A stretch of DNA of 64,000 bases from an uncultured Dorea sp. (GTDB taxonomy: Bacteria > Bacillota > Clostridia > Lachnospirales > Lachnospiraceae), in NCBI GenBank assembly GCA_910586965.1, contig CAJUMF010000014.1:1-64000 (forward strand), given 5' to 3'. A program made the position numbers and the translations under genes. This document shows, one piece after another, positions 7,627 through 16,440 of this stretch. Under the pieces are notes generated by a model, which did no database searches, was not told where the DNA came from, and was given only the letters and a program-made list of their open reading frames with translations. The stretch's first letter is position 1; each line of letters starts with the position of its first letter.

Positions 7627-7887
7627 TTAATCCTCCTGTTTTACCTCTTCCTTTTTCCACTCTTTCAGTATCCGCCTGATTCCTGCATCATTGATATCGC
7701 GGATATCATTCTTAGTTTTAATTATTTGAATGTGTCTATATTTTTTCTTTTTTGGTTTACCGAGTGTCCGCACTTTTCCGTCCACTAAATATACATATGC
7801 ATCATCCGCAGTAAATATCACATAAACTTTCCCTTTATCATGACCTGCCGTTGACCTTGCAAGCATCCCTGTATAATTTTCTCCCAT
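7627..7887 (-). CDS. KOW-domain RNA-binding protein
   Basis: An 86-residue basic protein with an N-terminal KOW motif ('GMLARSTAGHDKGKVYVIFTADDAYVYLVDGKVRTLGKPKKKKYRHIQI') like that of L14e/L24-type proteins. Its usual home in Clostridia is between map and infA, exactly as here. It is probably an RNA or ribosome binder; its precise role is not established. The gene is tightly packed between neighbours, so it is co-transcribed. Confidence 0.9.
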   Translation of the reverse strand: MGENYTGMLARSTAGHDKGKVYVIFTADDAYVYLVDGKVRTLGKPKKKKYRHIQIIKTKNDIRDINDAGIRRILKEWKKEEVKQED

Positions 7888-7891
7888 AATC

Positions 7892-8662
7892 CTATGCCTG
7901 TCCTCCGCTCTCAGTCAATGTTAAAAGCTCAGGCTCACCATCCGTGATCAATACCGTATTCTCATAATGTGCTGAAATAGACTTGTCACGGCTCACAACC
8001 GTCCAATCGTCATCAAGCCACTCAACCTCCCATGTACCCAGGTTGATCATCGGTTCGATGGCCAATGTCATACCCGCTTTCAGCATAACACCGCGCCGCT
8101 TCATTACATAATTGGGAATCTGCGGTGATTCATGAAGCTTTGTACCTATCCCATGACCGCATAGATCACGGACAACTCCGTACCCAAAACTCTCCGCATA
8201 TGTCCCTATTGCCCTGGAAATATCAAATAGATGATTGCCTTCTCTTGCATATTTTATACCTTCAAAGAAACATTCCCTTGTAACTCTGATAAGCTGCTCT
8301 GCTTCCTTGCTGATTTCTCCGATGCCGTGTGTCCTCGCGGCATCGGAGTGATATCCTTTATAGATCACACCTGCATCCAGGCTTACGATATCCCCTTCTT
8401 TGAGGATGCGTTTACTGCTCGGAATCCCATGTACCACTTCTTCATTGACAGATACACAGATAGAAGCAGGGTATCCGTTATAGTTCAAAAAAGATGGAGT
8501 GCAGCCGTAGCTGCGAATAATCTCTTCTCCCAACCGATCGATCTCTAACGTACTCATTCCCGGATGCAATGCTTTTCCAAGCTCGTTATGCACAATCTCC
8601 AAAATCCTTCCGGCCTCAGTCATCAGTTCGACTTCTCTTGCCGACTTAATTTCTATTGGCAT
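7892..8662 (-). CDS. map: Type I methionine aminopeptidase
   Basis: Removes N-terminal methionine from new proteins (256 aa). The metal ligands are visible in 'SLDAGVIYKGYHSDAART', 'GHGIGTKLHESPQIPNY' and 'TLAIEPMINLG', followed by 'YENTVLITDGEPELLT'. There is no N-terminal zinc-finger extension. It sits between adk and infA as in most Firmicutes. Confidence 0.97.
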   Translation of the reverse strand: MPIEIKSAREVELMTEAGRILEIVHNELGKALHPGMSTLEIDRLGEEIIRSYGCTPSFLNYNGYPASICVSVNEEVVHGIPSSKRILKEGDIVSLDAGVIYKGYHSDAARTHGIGEISKEAEQLIRVTRECFFEGIKYAREGNHLFDISRAIGTYAESFGYGVVRDLCGHGIGTKLHESPQIPNYVMKRRGVMLKAGMTLAIEPMINLGTWEVEWLDDDWTVVSRDKSISAHYENTVLITDGEPELLTLTESGGQA

Positions 8663-8666
8663 ATCA

Positions 8667-9311
8667 CTACTCTCCTAAAATATCAACAATCGCTTTAAAT
8701 ACATCATTCATATCAACCGTACCGTCAACAGATTTTAAAATTCCCGCCTTCGTATAATAGTCAATTAAAGGCTGTGTCTGTTCATGATAGACATTCAGAC
8801 GCTTCTGTACCGTCTCCGGCTTATCATCATCGCGAAGGATCAGCTCTTTCCCGCATACGTCACAGATTCCCTCTGCCTTCGTCGGTGCATAGACCAGGTG
8901 GTATGTAGCGCCGCATCCTACACATGCACGTCTTCCGCCCATACGCTCTACGATATTTTCATCCGGCACATCAACGTCAATCGCATAATCCATCTTCTGG
9001 CCCATCTCTGCCAATGCTTTATCAAGAGCTTCCGCCTGAGGAATCGTCCTCGGGAATCCATCCAGCACGTAACCATTGGAGCAGTCCTCCTGATTTACAC
9101 GGTCCACGACCAGGTCAACTACTAACTCATCCGGCACAAGAAGTCCTTGATCCATATATGTCTTTGCCTTCTTTCCCAATTCTGTACCGTTCTTAATATT
9201 TGCGCGGAAGATATCGCCTGTTGAAATATGAGGAATGTCATACTTAGCTGCAATTTTCTTAGCCTGAGTCCCTTTACCCGCACCTGGTGCGCCCAACATG
9301 ATTAATTTCAT
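8667..9311 (-). CDS. adk: Adenylate kinase
   Basis: Interconverts ATP + AMP and 2 ADP (214 aa). The P-loop 'GAPGAGKGTQAKKIA' is at residues 7-15, the AMP-binding region is 'ISTGDIFRANI', and the lid domain carries four cysteines in Cys-x-x-Cys pairs ('CVGC', 'CDVC'), a zinc-binding lid typical of Gram-positives. It directly follows secY. Confidence 0.98.
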   Translation of the reverse strand: MKLIMLGAPGAGKGTQAKKIAAKYDIPHISTGDIFRANIKNGTELGKKAKTYMDQGLLVPDELVVDLVVDRVNQEDCSNGYVLDGFPRTIPQAEALDKALAEMGQKMDYAIDVDVPDENIVERMGGRRACVGCGATYHLVYAPTKAEGICDVCGKELILRDDDKPETVQKRLNVYHEQTQPLIDYYTKAGILKSVDGTVDMNDVFKAIVDILGE

Positions 9312-9375
9312 ATATGTTCCTCCTTATAGCATTTTAACCCGCGAAATTATAAATTCCGCGAGTTGAAAATGTCCG

Positions 9376-10692
9376 TTAGTTATTTAAAAATCCCTTGTAA
9401 TTGCGTACAAGCATCTGTGATTCAACCTGCTTGATCGTCTCCAATACAACACTGACAATAATGATAAGCGATGTTCCTCCGAAAGAAACCTGAGCTCCAA
9501 GCCAGCCGTTGAAAAAGATTGGGATAATCTGCACAATCACAAGTCCACAAGCTCCAATAAAGATAATATAATTCAATATCTTCGTCAAATATTCAACCGT
9601 TGGTTTTCCAGGACGTATCCCTGGAATAAATCCGCCGCTCTTTTTCATGTTATTGGCGATTTCCAACGGATTAAACGTAATGGAAGTATAAAAATAAGCA
9701 AAAAATACGGTAAGCAATATATAAACCAGTAATCCCCATGAATATTTCAACTGTTCCGGGTTACACCAGTTTCCCTGATTCATCCCTCTGAGAATCTCTC
9801 CGCCAATCCCTTTTCCATTGTCCTTTCCAAGAAAAGAGGCAATAACAATTGGGAACTGCATCAATGAGGAAGAAAAGATAATCGGGATAACACCCGCGGT
9901 GTTGATTCTTAACGGAATATGAGTTGATTGTCCGCCAAAGGTTCTTCTGCCTGTGGTTTTTTGTGAATACTGAACGGCAATCCTTCTCTCACCATCCTGG
10001 AGAATAACAACGAATACCACCAATGCAATAATAATTGCAACGATAATGATCACTGCCAGTCCTCCTTTGGCGATACTCTTATCTTTCACGAACTGTTCAA
10101 ATAAAGTTGCCATATCATTCGGGATACGAGAAATAATATTTATTACCAATACCATAGAAATACCATTCCCAATACCCTTTTCCGTAATTCTCTCTCCAAT
10201 CCACATAAGGAAAGCAGAACCCGCTGTCAGCGTCAGAACTACACTTGCAGCATTTACAAAATTATAGTCTACGAGAAGTCCCTGGCGCCCAAATCCGACC
10301 GCCATAGCAGTAGACTCAAGAAGCGCAAGTGCTACTGTCAGGTAACGTGTCATTGCTACAATCTTTTTCCTGCCATCCTCACCATCTTTCTGCATCTCTT
10401 CAAGTGCCGGAATCGCAATTGTAAGAAGCTGCATAATAATTGAAGATGTGATATATGGAGTAATACTGAGTGCAAATACCGACATTCTTTCAAAAGAACC
10501 ACCGGTGAAAGCGTTAAACAAGTTAAACGCTTCACCAGTATTCTGAGCAAAGAAGTTTTGAATATATGTTGGATCTACCCCAGGAGTTGGAAGTCCCGAA
10601 CCAATCCTTATTACGATTAACATCAAAAACGTATATCCGATTTTTCTGCGAATATCTTTAATTTGAAATGCTCTTCGGAAAGTTTCTAACAT
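9376..10692 (-). CDS. secY: Preprotein translocase channel SecY
   Basis: Membrane channel for protein export (438 aa), expected to have ten transmembrane helices. 'RRKIGYTFLMLIVIRIGSGLPTPGVD', 'YITSSIIMQLLTIAIPALEEMQKDGEDGRKKI' and 'GGFIPGIRPGKPTVEYL' are diagnostic. The start codon overlaps the rplO stop by one base (TAATG), indicating translational coupling. The loop at about 265-290 is slightly longer than in Bacillus. Confidence 0.98.
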   Translation of the reverse strand: MLETFRRAFQIKDIRRKIGYTFLMLIVIRIGSGLPTPGVDPTYIQNFFAQNTGEAFNLFNAFTGGSFERMSVFALSITPYITSSIIMQLLTIAIPALEEMQKDGEDGRKKIVAMTRYLTVALALLESTAMAVGFGRQGLLVDYNFVNAASVVLTLTAGSAFLMWIGERITEKGIGNGISMVLVINIISRIPNDMATLFEQFVKDKSIAKGGLAVIIIVAIIIALVVFVVILQDGERRIAVQYSQKTTGRRTFGGQSTHIPLRINTAGVIPIIFSSSLMQFPIVIASFLGKDNGKGIGGEILRGMNQGNWCNPEQLKYSWGLLVYILLTVFFAYFYTSITFNPLEIANNMKKSGGFIPGIRPGKPTVEYLTKILNYIIFIGACGLVIVQIIPIFFNGWLGAQVSFGGTSLIIIVSVVLETIKQVESQMLVRNYKGFLNN

Positions 10693-11132
10693 TAGATCAC
10701 CTCTGCTTTTCCACCTACAGCCTCAATTTTAGCTATTGCGCCTGCGCTGAACGCATTTGCTTTCACGGTCAGTTTCTTTGTAAGTTCGCCGTTACCGAGA
10801 ATCTTAACGCCGTCTCTTGCATTTTTAATAATTCCCTGCTCTAATAATGTCTCTACAGAAACTACTGCATCATTATCAAATACTTCAAGGACACTTACAT
10901 TAATACCAACAATCTCTTTGGTATTCCTGTTTGTGAATCCTCTTTTCGGTATTCTTCTATATAATGGCATCTGTCCGCCTTCAAAACCTGGTCTTGTGCC
11001 TCCGGAACGAGCTCTCTGACCTTTATGTCCTTTACCAGCAGTCTTACCATTTCCAGAACCGTGTCCACGTCCTCTTCTGAAATTATCATTGTGCTTTGAA
11101 CCATCAGCAGGTCTTAAATTTGATAAATCCAT
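10692..11132 (-). CDS. rplO: 50S ribosomal protein L15
   Basis: Large-subunit assembly protein (146 aa). The glycine/arginine-rich N-terminus 'MDLSNLRPADGSKHNDNFRRGRGHGSGNGKT' threads into 23S rRNA. It precedes secY with overlapping stop and start codons, as in the spc operon. Confidence 0.97.
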   Translation of the reverse strand: MDLSNLRPADGSKHNDNFRRGRGHGSGNGKTAGKGHKGQRARSGGTRPGFEGGQMPLYRRIPKRGFTNRNTKEIVGINVSVLEVFDNDAVVSVETLLEQGIIKNARDGVKILGNGELTKKLTVKANAFSAGAIAKIEAVGGKAEVI

Positions 11133-11159
11133 TGTGACACCTCCTTATCTGAATATTTT

Positions 11160-11339
11160 CTATGCTTCTTCCACCTTTACAAGATGCTCAACCTGTTTAA
11201 CCATACCTCTTGTTGCTGCGTTATCCGGCAGTTCAACTGTCTTGTTTACTTTGCGAAGCCCTAATGCTTCTACAGTTTTCTTATGCTTCGGTACAGCTCC
11301 AATTGTAGATTTTACCAATGTAACTTTTAAATTTGCCAT
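11160..11339 (-). CDS. rpmD: 50S ribosomal protein L30
   Basis: Short protein of 59 aa beginning 'MANLKVTLVKSTIGAVPKHKKT' and ending '...MVKQVEHLVKVEEA', the standard L30 fold. ATG at 11339 follows AGGAGGTAG, and the stop is TAG at 11160-11162. It lies between rpsE and rplO as expected. Confidence 0.96.
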   Translation of the reverse strand: MANLKVTLVKSTIGAVPKHKKTVEALGLRKVNKTVELPDNAATRGMVKQVEHLVKVEEA

Positions 11340-11353
11340 CTTAATCTACCTCC

Positions 11354-11863
11354 TTAGCCTAAGATTTCTTCTACCGACTTACCGCGAAGTCTTGCCACCT
11401 CTTCCGGTGTCTTAACCTGACTCAACCCGTCAATAGTAGCAAGTACAACATTCTGCTTATTGTTTGATCCAAGAGATTTTGTACGGATATTCTTGATTCC
11501 TGCCATCTCAATAACGGCACGCGCCGGACCTCCGGCGATAACTCCTGTACCTTCCGGTGCCTTTTTGAGCAATACAGAGGCTCCTCCGAACTTACCGGTA
11601 AAGTCATGTGTAATACTCTCATTATCATCTAATGCTACTGTGATGAGGTGCTTTGTTGCATCCTCTTTTCCTTTGCGGATTGCTTCCGGAATCTCAGTAG
11701 CTTTTCCCAAGCCTGCACCAACATGGCCATTTCCATCACCAACAACAACTAAAGCTGTGAATCTCATATTACGGCCACCCTTAACAACCTTGGTTACACG
11801 CTTGATTGATACCACTTTTTCTGTTAATTCTAATGAACTAGCATCAATACGTTCCTGTTTCAT
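11354..11863 (-). CDS. rpsE: 30S ribosomal protein S5
   Basis: Decoding-accuracy protein of the small subunit (169 aa). It has an N-terminal double-stranded RNA-binding-like domain ('EKVVSIKRVTKVVKGGRNMRFTALVVVGDGNGHVG') and the C-terminal S5 domain ('GPARAVIEMAGIKNIRTKSLGSNNKQNVV'). Confidence 0.97.
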   Translation of the reverse strand: MKQERIDASSLELTEKVVSIKRVTKVVKGGRNMRFTALVVVGDGNGHVGAGLGKATEIPEAIRKGKEDATKHLITVALDDNESITHDFTGKFGGASVLLKKAPEGTGVIAGGPARAVIEMAGIKNIRTKSLGSNNKQNVVLATIDGLSQVKTPEEVARLRGKSVEEILG

Positions 11864-11877
11864 GTGTGCTCCTCCTT

Positions 11878-12246
11878 CTAGAAATTCAATCCAGCTTCTC
11901 TAGCTGCATCTGCTAATGCCTGAATCTTACCGTGATATATGAAGCCGCCTCTGTCAAAGACAACATCCTTAATACCCTTTTCAATTGCCTTCTCAGCAAT
12001 TACCTTGCCCAAATATGCCGCTGCTTCGACATTATTTGTTTTTTCCAGGTTTGCTTTCACATCTTTCTGAAGAGTGGAAGCGGAAACCAGTGTATGATGA
12101 GCTGTGTCATCGATAATCTGTGCATACATGTGATTATTGCTTCTGAACACTGCCAGACGCGGGCACTGCGCCGTACCGCTCAAACGGTTACGTAATTTTC
12201 TGTGCTTATTTGCACGAACAACACTTCTTGATTTTTTGCTGACCAT
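11878..12246 (-). CDS. rplR: 50S ribosomal protein L18
   Basis: 5S rRNA-binding protein (122 aa): 'MVSKKSRSVVRANKHRKLRNRLSGTAQCPRLAVFRSNNHMYAQIIDD'. The ATG at 12246 is preferred over a GTG at 12252 because the AGGAG site is 9 bases before the ATG and only about 3 before the GTG. Confidence 0.97.
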   Translation of the reverse strand: MVSKKSRSVVRANKHRKLRNRLSGTAQCPRLAVFRSNNHMYAQIIDDTAHHTLVSASTLQKDVKANLEKTNNVEAAAYLGKVIAEKAIEKGIKDVVFDRGGFIYHGKIQALADAAREAGLNF

Positions 12247-12263
12247 TTTCACACTCTCCTTTC

Positions 12264-12806
12264 TTATTTCTTACCTGTCTTGCCGACTTTACGTCTGATT
12301 ATTTCATCAGCATACTTGATACCCTTGCCCTTATATGGCTCCGGTCTTCTCTTATCTCTGATCTCAGCCGCATACTGTCCGACTTTTTCTTTATTGATGC
12401 CTTTAACGATGATCTTGTTCTGTCCTTCCAGAACAGTCTCAACACCTTCCGGGTCGATCATCTCTACCGGATGAGAATATCCTAAACTCAAAGTCAACTT
12501 GTTGCCGGATTTTGCTGCTCTGTATCCGACACCGTTAACTTCAAGAACCTTTTGATATCCGTCAGTAACACCTACAACCATGTTGTTGATCAGTGTTCTG
12601 GTAAGGCCGTGAAGTGATTTCATCTTCTTCAAGTCGTTTGGTCTTGTTACGATGATCTCTTCGCCTTCTTTTTTAATCTCCATCTCTGTAGGAAGTTCTC
12701 TGGAAAGAGTCCCCTTTGGACCTGTTACAGTCACTTTATTATTCTCTGTGATTTCAACAGTAACACCTGCTGGAATCTTTACTGGCAGTCTGCCTATACG
12801 TGACAT
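12264..12806 (-). CDS. rplF: 50S ribosomal protein L6
   Basis: Large-subunit protein near the factor-binding site (180 aa), with two L6 domains. 'MSRIGRLPVKIPAGVTVEI' and the C-terminal 'EIRDKRRPEPYKGKGIKYADEIIRRKVGKTGKK' are diagnostic. Confidence 0.98.
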   Translation of the reverse strand: MSRIGRLPVKIPAGVTVEITENNKVTVTGPKGTLSRELPTEMEIKKEGEEIIVTRPNDLKKMKSLHGLTRTLINNMVVGVTDGYQKVLEVNGVGYRAAKSGNKLTLSLGYSHPVEMIDPEGVETVLEGQNKIIVKGINKEKVGQYAAEIRDKRRPEPYKGKGIKYADEIIRRKVGKTGKK

Positions 12807-12874
12807 TGCCTTTTCCTCCTTAACTTAAATTTTCGGAACAAATCTATGTTTGTTCTGTTTTCAGTCCTTTCGCT

Positions 12875-13276
12875 TTACCAAATAAAGCACAAAACCTCTC
12901 CGCCGATACCAAGCTTTCTCGCCTGCTTATCGGTGATCACGCCTTCATTTGTTGAAATGATCGCTGTTCCCAGTCCTCCGAATACTTTCGGCACTTTGTC
13001 GCTGCTTGCGTATACACGGAGACCTGGCTTGGAGATTCTCTTAAGTCCTGTGATGACCTTTTCGTTCTTATCAGCACCATATTTTAATGTGATGCGGATT
13101 GTCTTGAATACTCCGTCTTCAACCATGTCATATTTCTCAATATATCCTTCATCCAGTAAAATGTTTGCGATAGCAAGTTTCATCTTGGATGACGGTACAT
13201 CTACTGTATCATGTTTTGCAGTATTTGCATTACGGATTCTTGTAAGCATATCTGCAATTGGATCGCTCATAGTCAT
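12875..13276 (-). CDS. rpsH: 30S ribosomal protein S8
   Basis: 16S rRNA-binding protein (133 aa), which in E. coli represses the spc operon. 'SDPIADMLTRIRNANTAKHDTVDVPSSKMK' and the C-terminal 'GVITDKQARKLGIGGEVLCFIW' are diagnostic. The start at 13276 is 9 bases after AGGAGG. Confidence 0.97.
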   Translation of the reverse strand: MTMSDPIADMLTRIRNANTAKHDTVDVPSSKMKLAIANILLDEGYIEKYDMVEDGVFKTIRITLKYGADKNEKVITGLKRISKPGLRVYASSDKVPKVFGGLGTAIISTNEGVITDKQARKLGIGGEVLCFIW

Positions 13277-13291
13277 GAATAATTTCCTCCT

Positions 13292-13477
13292 TTACCAACT
13301 TGCCTTTTTCACACCTGGAATCTGTCCTTTGTATGCCAGTTCGCGGAAGCAAACACGGCAGATGCCATATTTTCTCAAATATGCATGCGGACGTCCACAA
13401 ATTCTGCAGCGGCTGTATTCTCTTGTGGAGAATTTTTTCGGACGCTGCTGTTTGATCTTCATTGCTGTCTTAGCCAT
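13292..13477 (-). CDS. rpsZ: 30S ribosomal protein S14, zinc type
   Basis: 61-residue S14 of the short zinc-binding type, with Cys-x-x-Cys pairs in 'YSRCRICGRPHAYLRKYGICRVCFRELAYKG'. Longer zinc-free S14 forms exist elsewhere in Firmicutes genomes; this is the housekeeping copy in the spc operon. Confidence 0.97.
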   Translation of the reverse strand: MAKTAMKIKQQRPKKFSTREYSRCRICGRPHAYLRKYGICRVCFRELAYKGQIPGVKKASW

Positions 13478-13487
13478 AATTTACCTC

Positions 13488-14027
13488 CTACTTTGTAAAC
13501 GGCATATTGAACTGTGTAAGCAGTTCCCTTGCCTCTTCGTCAGTTTTTGCAGTTGTAACAAAGATAACATCCATACCTCTTACTTTGTCAACCTTATCAT
13601 ACTCAATCTCCGGGAAGATAAGCTGCTCTTTGATACCAAGGGCATAGTTACCTCTTCCGTCAAATGCATTCGGGTTAACACCTCTGAAGTCACGTACACG
13701 AGGCAGTGCAAGATTGATCAGACGATCGACAAATTCATACATCCTCTCGCCTCTCAGCGTAACCTTGCATCCGATTGCCATACCTTCTCTTAACTTGAAG
13801 TTGGCAACTGACTTCTTAGCTTTACATATAACTGCTTTCTGTCCTGTAATCTTCTCCAGATCAGCAACTGCTGAATCTAAGATCTTTGCATTGTCTTTTG
13901 CTTCGCCGACGCCCATATTGATAACAACCTTATCAAGCTTCGGCACTTCCATAATATTCTTATAACCGAACTTCTTCGTCAAAGCGTCAACGATTTCATT
14001 CTGGTACTGTTCTTTCAGTCTACTCAA
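13488..14027 (-). CDS. rplE: 50S ribosomal protein L5
   Basis: 5S rRNA-binding protein of the central protuberance (179 aa): 'NIMEVPKLDKVVINMGVGEAKDNAK', 'GCKVTLRGERMYEFVDRLINLALPRVRDFRGV' and 'GMDVIFVTTAKTDEEARELL'. Confidence 0.98.
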   Translation of the reverse strand: MSRLKEQYQNEIVDALTKKFGYKNIMEVPKLDKVVINMGVGEAKDNAKILDSAVADLEKITGQKAVICKAKKSVANFKLREGMAIGCKVTLRGERMYEFVDRLINLALPRVRDFRGVNPNAFDGRGNYALGIKEQLIFPEIEYDKVDKVRGMDVIFVTTAKTDEEARELLTQFNMPFTK

Positions 14028-14050
14028 AGCCTTGAACCTCCTTCCTCAAA

Positions 14051-14362
14051 TTAATCGATAACATCGCCTGTTGATTTTGCGTAACGTACCTTCTTATCTC
14101 CGTCCACCTTGATGCCCACTCTCGTAACTTTCCCTTTGTGGATATACATTACGTTTGAAACATCAATAGGTGCTTCCTGATGGATGATTCCGCCATTTGG
14201 ATTAGCAGCGTTCGGCTTTGCATGTTTTGTGATCATGTTCACACCTTCAACAACCACTTTACCATCCTTCTGGTTCACAGCGATTACTTTGCCTTCTTTG
14301 TCTTTATCTTTGCCGGCAATCACCTTTACAGTATCACCTTTTTTAATCTTTAACATTGACAT
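14051..14362 (-). CDS. rplX: 50S ribosomal protein L24
   Basis: Assembly-initiating large-subunit protein (103 aa) with an N-terminal KOW motif ('KIKKGDTVKVIAGKDKDKEGKVIAVNQKDGKVVVEGVN'). Two candidate ATGs lie 6 bases apart (14362 and 14356); the first is 9 bases after AGGAGG and is used. Confidence 0.97.
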   Translation of the reverse strand: MSMLKIKKGDTVKVIAGKDKDKEGKVIAVNQKDGKVVVEGVNMITKHAKPNAANPNGGIIHQEAPIDVSNVMYIHKGKVTRVGIKVDGDKKVRYAKSTGDVID

Positions 14363-14376
14363 CCTCTTGCACCTCC

Positions 14377-14745
14377 TTAAAGAACTTCCGGAGCCAGAGA
14401 AACGATTCTCATGAACTGTTTATCACGAAGTTCTCTCGCTACTGGTCCAAAAATACGGGTTCCTCTTGGTGTCTTATCTTCTTTTATTATTACGGCAGCA
14501 TTTTCATCAAAACGGATATAAGAACCGTCTTTGCGGCGGGTGCTGTTTACCGTACGGACAACTACAGCCTTTACTACATCACCTTTTTTAACAACGCCGC
14601 CTGGTGTTGCATCTTTAACAGTCGCAACGATAATGTCACCGATACTTGCATATCTTCTTGTAGAACCGCCAAGTACACGGATACATAACAACTCTTTTGC
14701 ACCTGTGTTGTCTGCCACTCTCAGTCTGCTTTCTTGCTGTATCAT
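14377..14745 (-). CDS. rplN: 50S ribosomal protein L14
   Basis: Large-subunit interface protein (122 aa) starting 'MIQQESRLRVADNTGAKELLCIRVLGG', the family N-terminus. The ATG at 14745 follows AAGGAGGG; an in-frame upstream extension to 14793 overlaps rpsQ and is not family-like. Confidence 0.97.
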   Translation of the reverse strand: MIQQESRLRVADNTGAKELLCIRVLGGSTRRYASIGDIIVATVKDATPGGVVKKGDVVKAVVVRTVNSTRRKDGSYIRFDENAAVIIKEDKTPRGTRIFGPVARELRDKQFMRIVSLAPEVL

Positions 14746-14764
14746 GCAGGTTTCCCTCCTTATA

Positions 14765-15019
14765 CTATTTTGCTTTTTCCATAATCTCGACAAGTCTCCA
14801 TCTCTTATCCTTGGATAACGGCCTTGTCTCCATAACTTTTACTTTGTCGCCAATGTTGCACTCATTTGCTTCGTCATGTGCTTTCAGCTTATAAGTTCTC
14901 TTTACAATCTTCTTGTAAAGCGGATGTTTTACATGATCCTCGACTGCAACTACTATGGTCTTATCCATTTTATCACTGATAACCTTACCAACACGGGTTT
15001 TTCTAAGATTTCTTTCCAC
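14765..15019 (-). CDS. rpsQ: 30S ribosomal protein S17
   Basis: 16S rRNA-binding OB-fold protein (84 aa): 'RNLRKTRVGKVISDKMDKTIVVAVEDHVKHPLYKKIVKRTYKLKAHDE' is diagnostic. It is separated from rpmC by an unusual palindrome-rich spacer of 123 bases. Confidence 0.97.
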   Translation of the reverse strand: MERNLRKTRVGKVISDKMDKTIVVAVEDHVKHPLYKKIVKRTYKLKAHDEANECNIGDKVKVMETRPLSKDKRWRLVEIMEKAK

Positions 15020-15154
15020 AGTCTGTCTCCTTTCGGGAATATTATATTAAATAAGAAGATGTTCTTTTCGCTTTGCTCATAAGGAAGTTCTCTTCACTTC
15101 GTTCAGAGAACGGCCAAAGAGCTAAAGCTCGACAGAACCTCGCTAAGCTCTTTT
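15020..15154 (-). repeat. Palindromic repeat element in the rpmC-rpsQ spacer
   Basis: On the transcribed strand the spacer begins inside the end of rpmC with GAGCTTAGCGAGGTTCT, then TCGAGCTTTAGCTC, then a GTTCTCT/AGAGAAC hairpin (about 15089-15113). The first unit is nearly identical to the element at 18.1 kb in the rplW-rplB spacer. It includes the last codons and stop of rpmC, so the element has been accommodated within an essential operon. Confidence 0.6.
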
Positions 15155-15346
15155 GGTCTGCGTCAACACTGTCTGGATTCTGGCAATGTTTCTTCTTACT
15201 TCTTTAATTCTGCTTGTATTATCTAACTGGTTTGTTGCGTTCTGGAATCTTAAATTAAAAAGTTCCTTTTTAGCAGCTACTAATTCTTCATTCAGCTCTG
15301 CAGCTGATTTTGTTTTTAAATCTTCTACAAATGCATTAATTTTCAC
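15143..15346 (-). CDS. rpmC: 50S ribosomal protein L29
   Basis: Large-subunit protein at the exit tunnel (67 aa): 'LKTKSAAELNEELVAAKKELFNLRFQNATNQLDN' is diagnostic. The start is GTG at 15346, 11 bases after AAGG and giving the normal length; a GTG at 15355 is too close to the site. It overlaps the end of rplP by 11 bases. Its last codons lie in a palindromic repeat. Confidence 0.93.
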   Translation of the reverse strand: MKINAFVEDLKTKSAAELNEELVAAKKELFNLRFQNATNQLDNTSRIKEVRRNIARIQTVLTQTKRA

Positions 15347-15773
15347 TGTTATCACCGCCTTCTAAGTCTGCGCGAGAAACTACTTTACATTTACACGGCA
15401 GCTTGTGTGTTGCAAGACGAAGCGCTTCTCTTGCTACTTCCTCCGGTACGCCGGCAATCTCGAACATAACGCGGCCCGGCTTAACAACTGCTACCCAGTA
15501 TTCCAAAGTTCCTTTACCGGAACCCATACGTGTCTCTGCTGGTTTTGTAGTTACAGGTTTATCCGGGAATATCTTGATCCAGACTTTACCGCCACGCTTG
15601 ATATAACGTGTCATAGCGATACGGGCAGCCTCAATCTGATTGGAGCGGATCCAGCATGGCTCCATTGCAATGATACCATATTCACCGTTTGTAATCTGAT
15701 TTCCGCGAAGTGCTTTTCCCTTCATGGAACCGCGGAACTGTTTACGACGTTTTACTCTCTTTGGCATTAACAT
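15336..15773 (-). CDS. rplP: 50S ribosomal protein L16
   Basis: Peptidyl-transferase-centre protein (145 aa): '[25 protein letters not shown]' and '[30 protein letters not shown]'-type core. ATG at 15773 follows GGGAGAG by 7 bases. The end is slightly longer than in Bacillus ('[12 protein letters not shown]'). Confidence 0.97.
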   Translation of the reverse strand: [145 protein letters not shown]

Positions 15774-15775
15774 GA

Positions 15776-16429
15776 TTAATCTCTCCCTTCCTTAACTGCT
15801 TTTTCCGGAAGAATTTCGCCCTTGTAAACCCATACCTTAACGCCAACTTTTCCGTAAGTTGTATTGGCCTCAGCGAATCCGTAGTCAATGTCTGCTCTAA
15901 GTGTCTGAAGCGGGATTGTACCCTCGCTGTAGAACTCTGTACGAGCCATATCTGCTCCGCCAAGACGTCCTGATACAGAAGTCTTAACTCCGAGCGCTCC
16001 TGCTTTCATCGTTCTGGACATACAGGACTTCATAGCCCTTCTGAAGGAGATACGGTTCTCAAGCTGCAGAGCGATGTTCTCTGCCACTAACTGAGCATCT
16101 TTATCCGGTCTCTTGATTTCCTTGATATCAACAATTAACTTCTTATCCGTGAACTTTGCAAGCTCACCTTTTACCTTTTCAATCTCAGCTCCGCCCTTGC
16201 CGATTACAACACCAGGCTTTGCTGTATAGATAATGATCTTCGCGCGGTCAGATGCTCTCTCAATCTCGATTCTGGAAATACCGGCGCTGTATAATCTTTT
16301 CTTAAGATACGTTCTGATTTCATGGTCTTCCACTAAATTGTCAGCGAAATCTTTCTCTGCGTACCACTTGGAATCCCAGTCTTTGATTATGCCGACTCTT
16401 AAACCATGAGGATTAACTTTCTGTCCCAT
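15776..16429 (-). CDS. rpsC: 30S ribosomal protein S3
   Basis: mRNA-entry-channel protein (217 aa) with an N-terminal type II KH domain ('VVIGKGGAEIEKVKGELAKFT') and the C-terminal S3 domain ('GALGVKTSVSGRLGGADMARTEFYSEGTIPLQTLRADIDYGFAEA'). The N-terminus is 'MGQKVNPHGLRVGIIKDWDSKWYAEK'. Confidence 0.98.
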   Translation of the reverse strand: MGQKVNPHGLRVGIIKDWDSKWYAEKDFADNLVEDHEIRTYLKKRLYSAGISRIEIERASDRAKIIIYTAKPGVVIGKGGAEIEKVKGELAKFTDKKLIVDIKEIKRPDKDAQLVAENIALQLENRISFRRAMKSCMSRTMKAGALGVKTSVSGRLGGADMARTEFYSEGTIPLQTLRADIDYGFAEANTTYGKVGVKVWVYKGEILPEKAVKEGRD

Positions 16430-16440
16430 GTCTGCCCTCC

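Noticed and set aside
12846..13793. 315-residue plus-strand frame
   Set aside because: It lies antisense to rpsH, rpsZ and rplE, which are certain genes.
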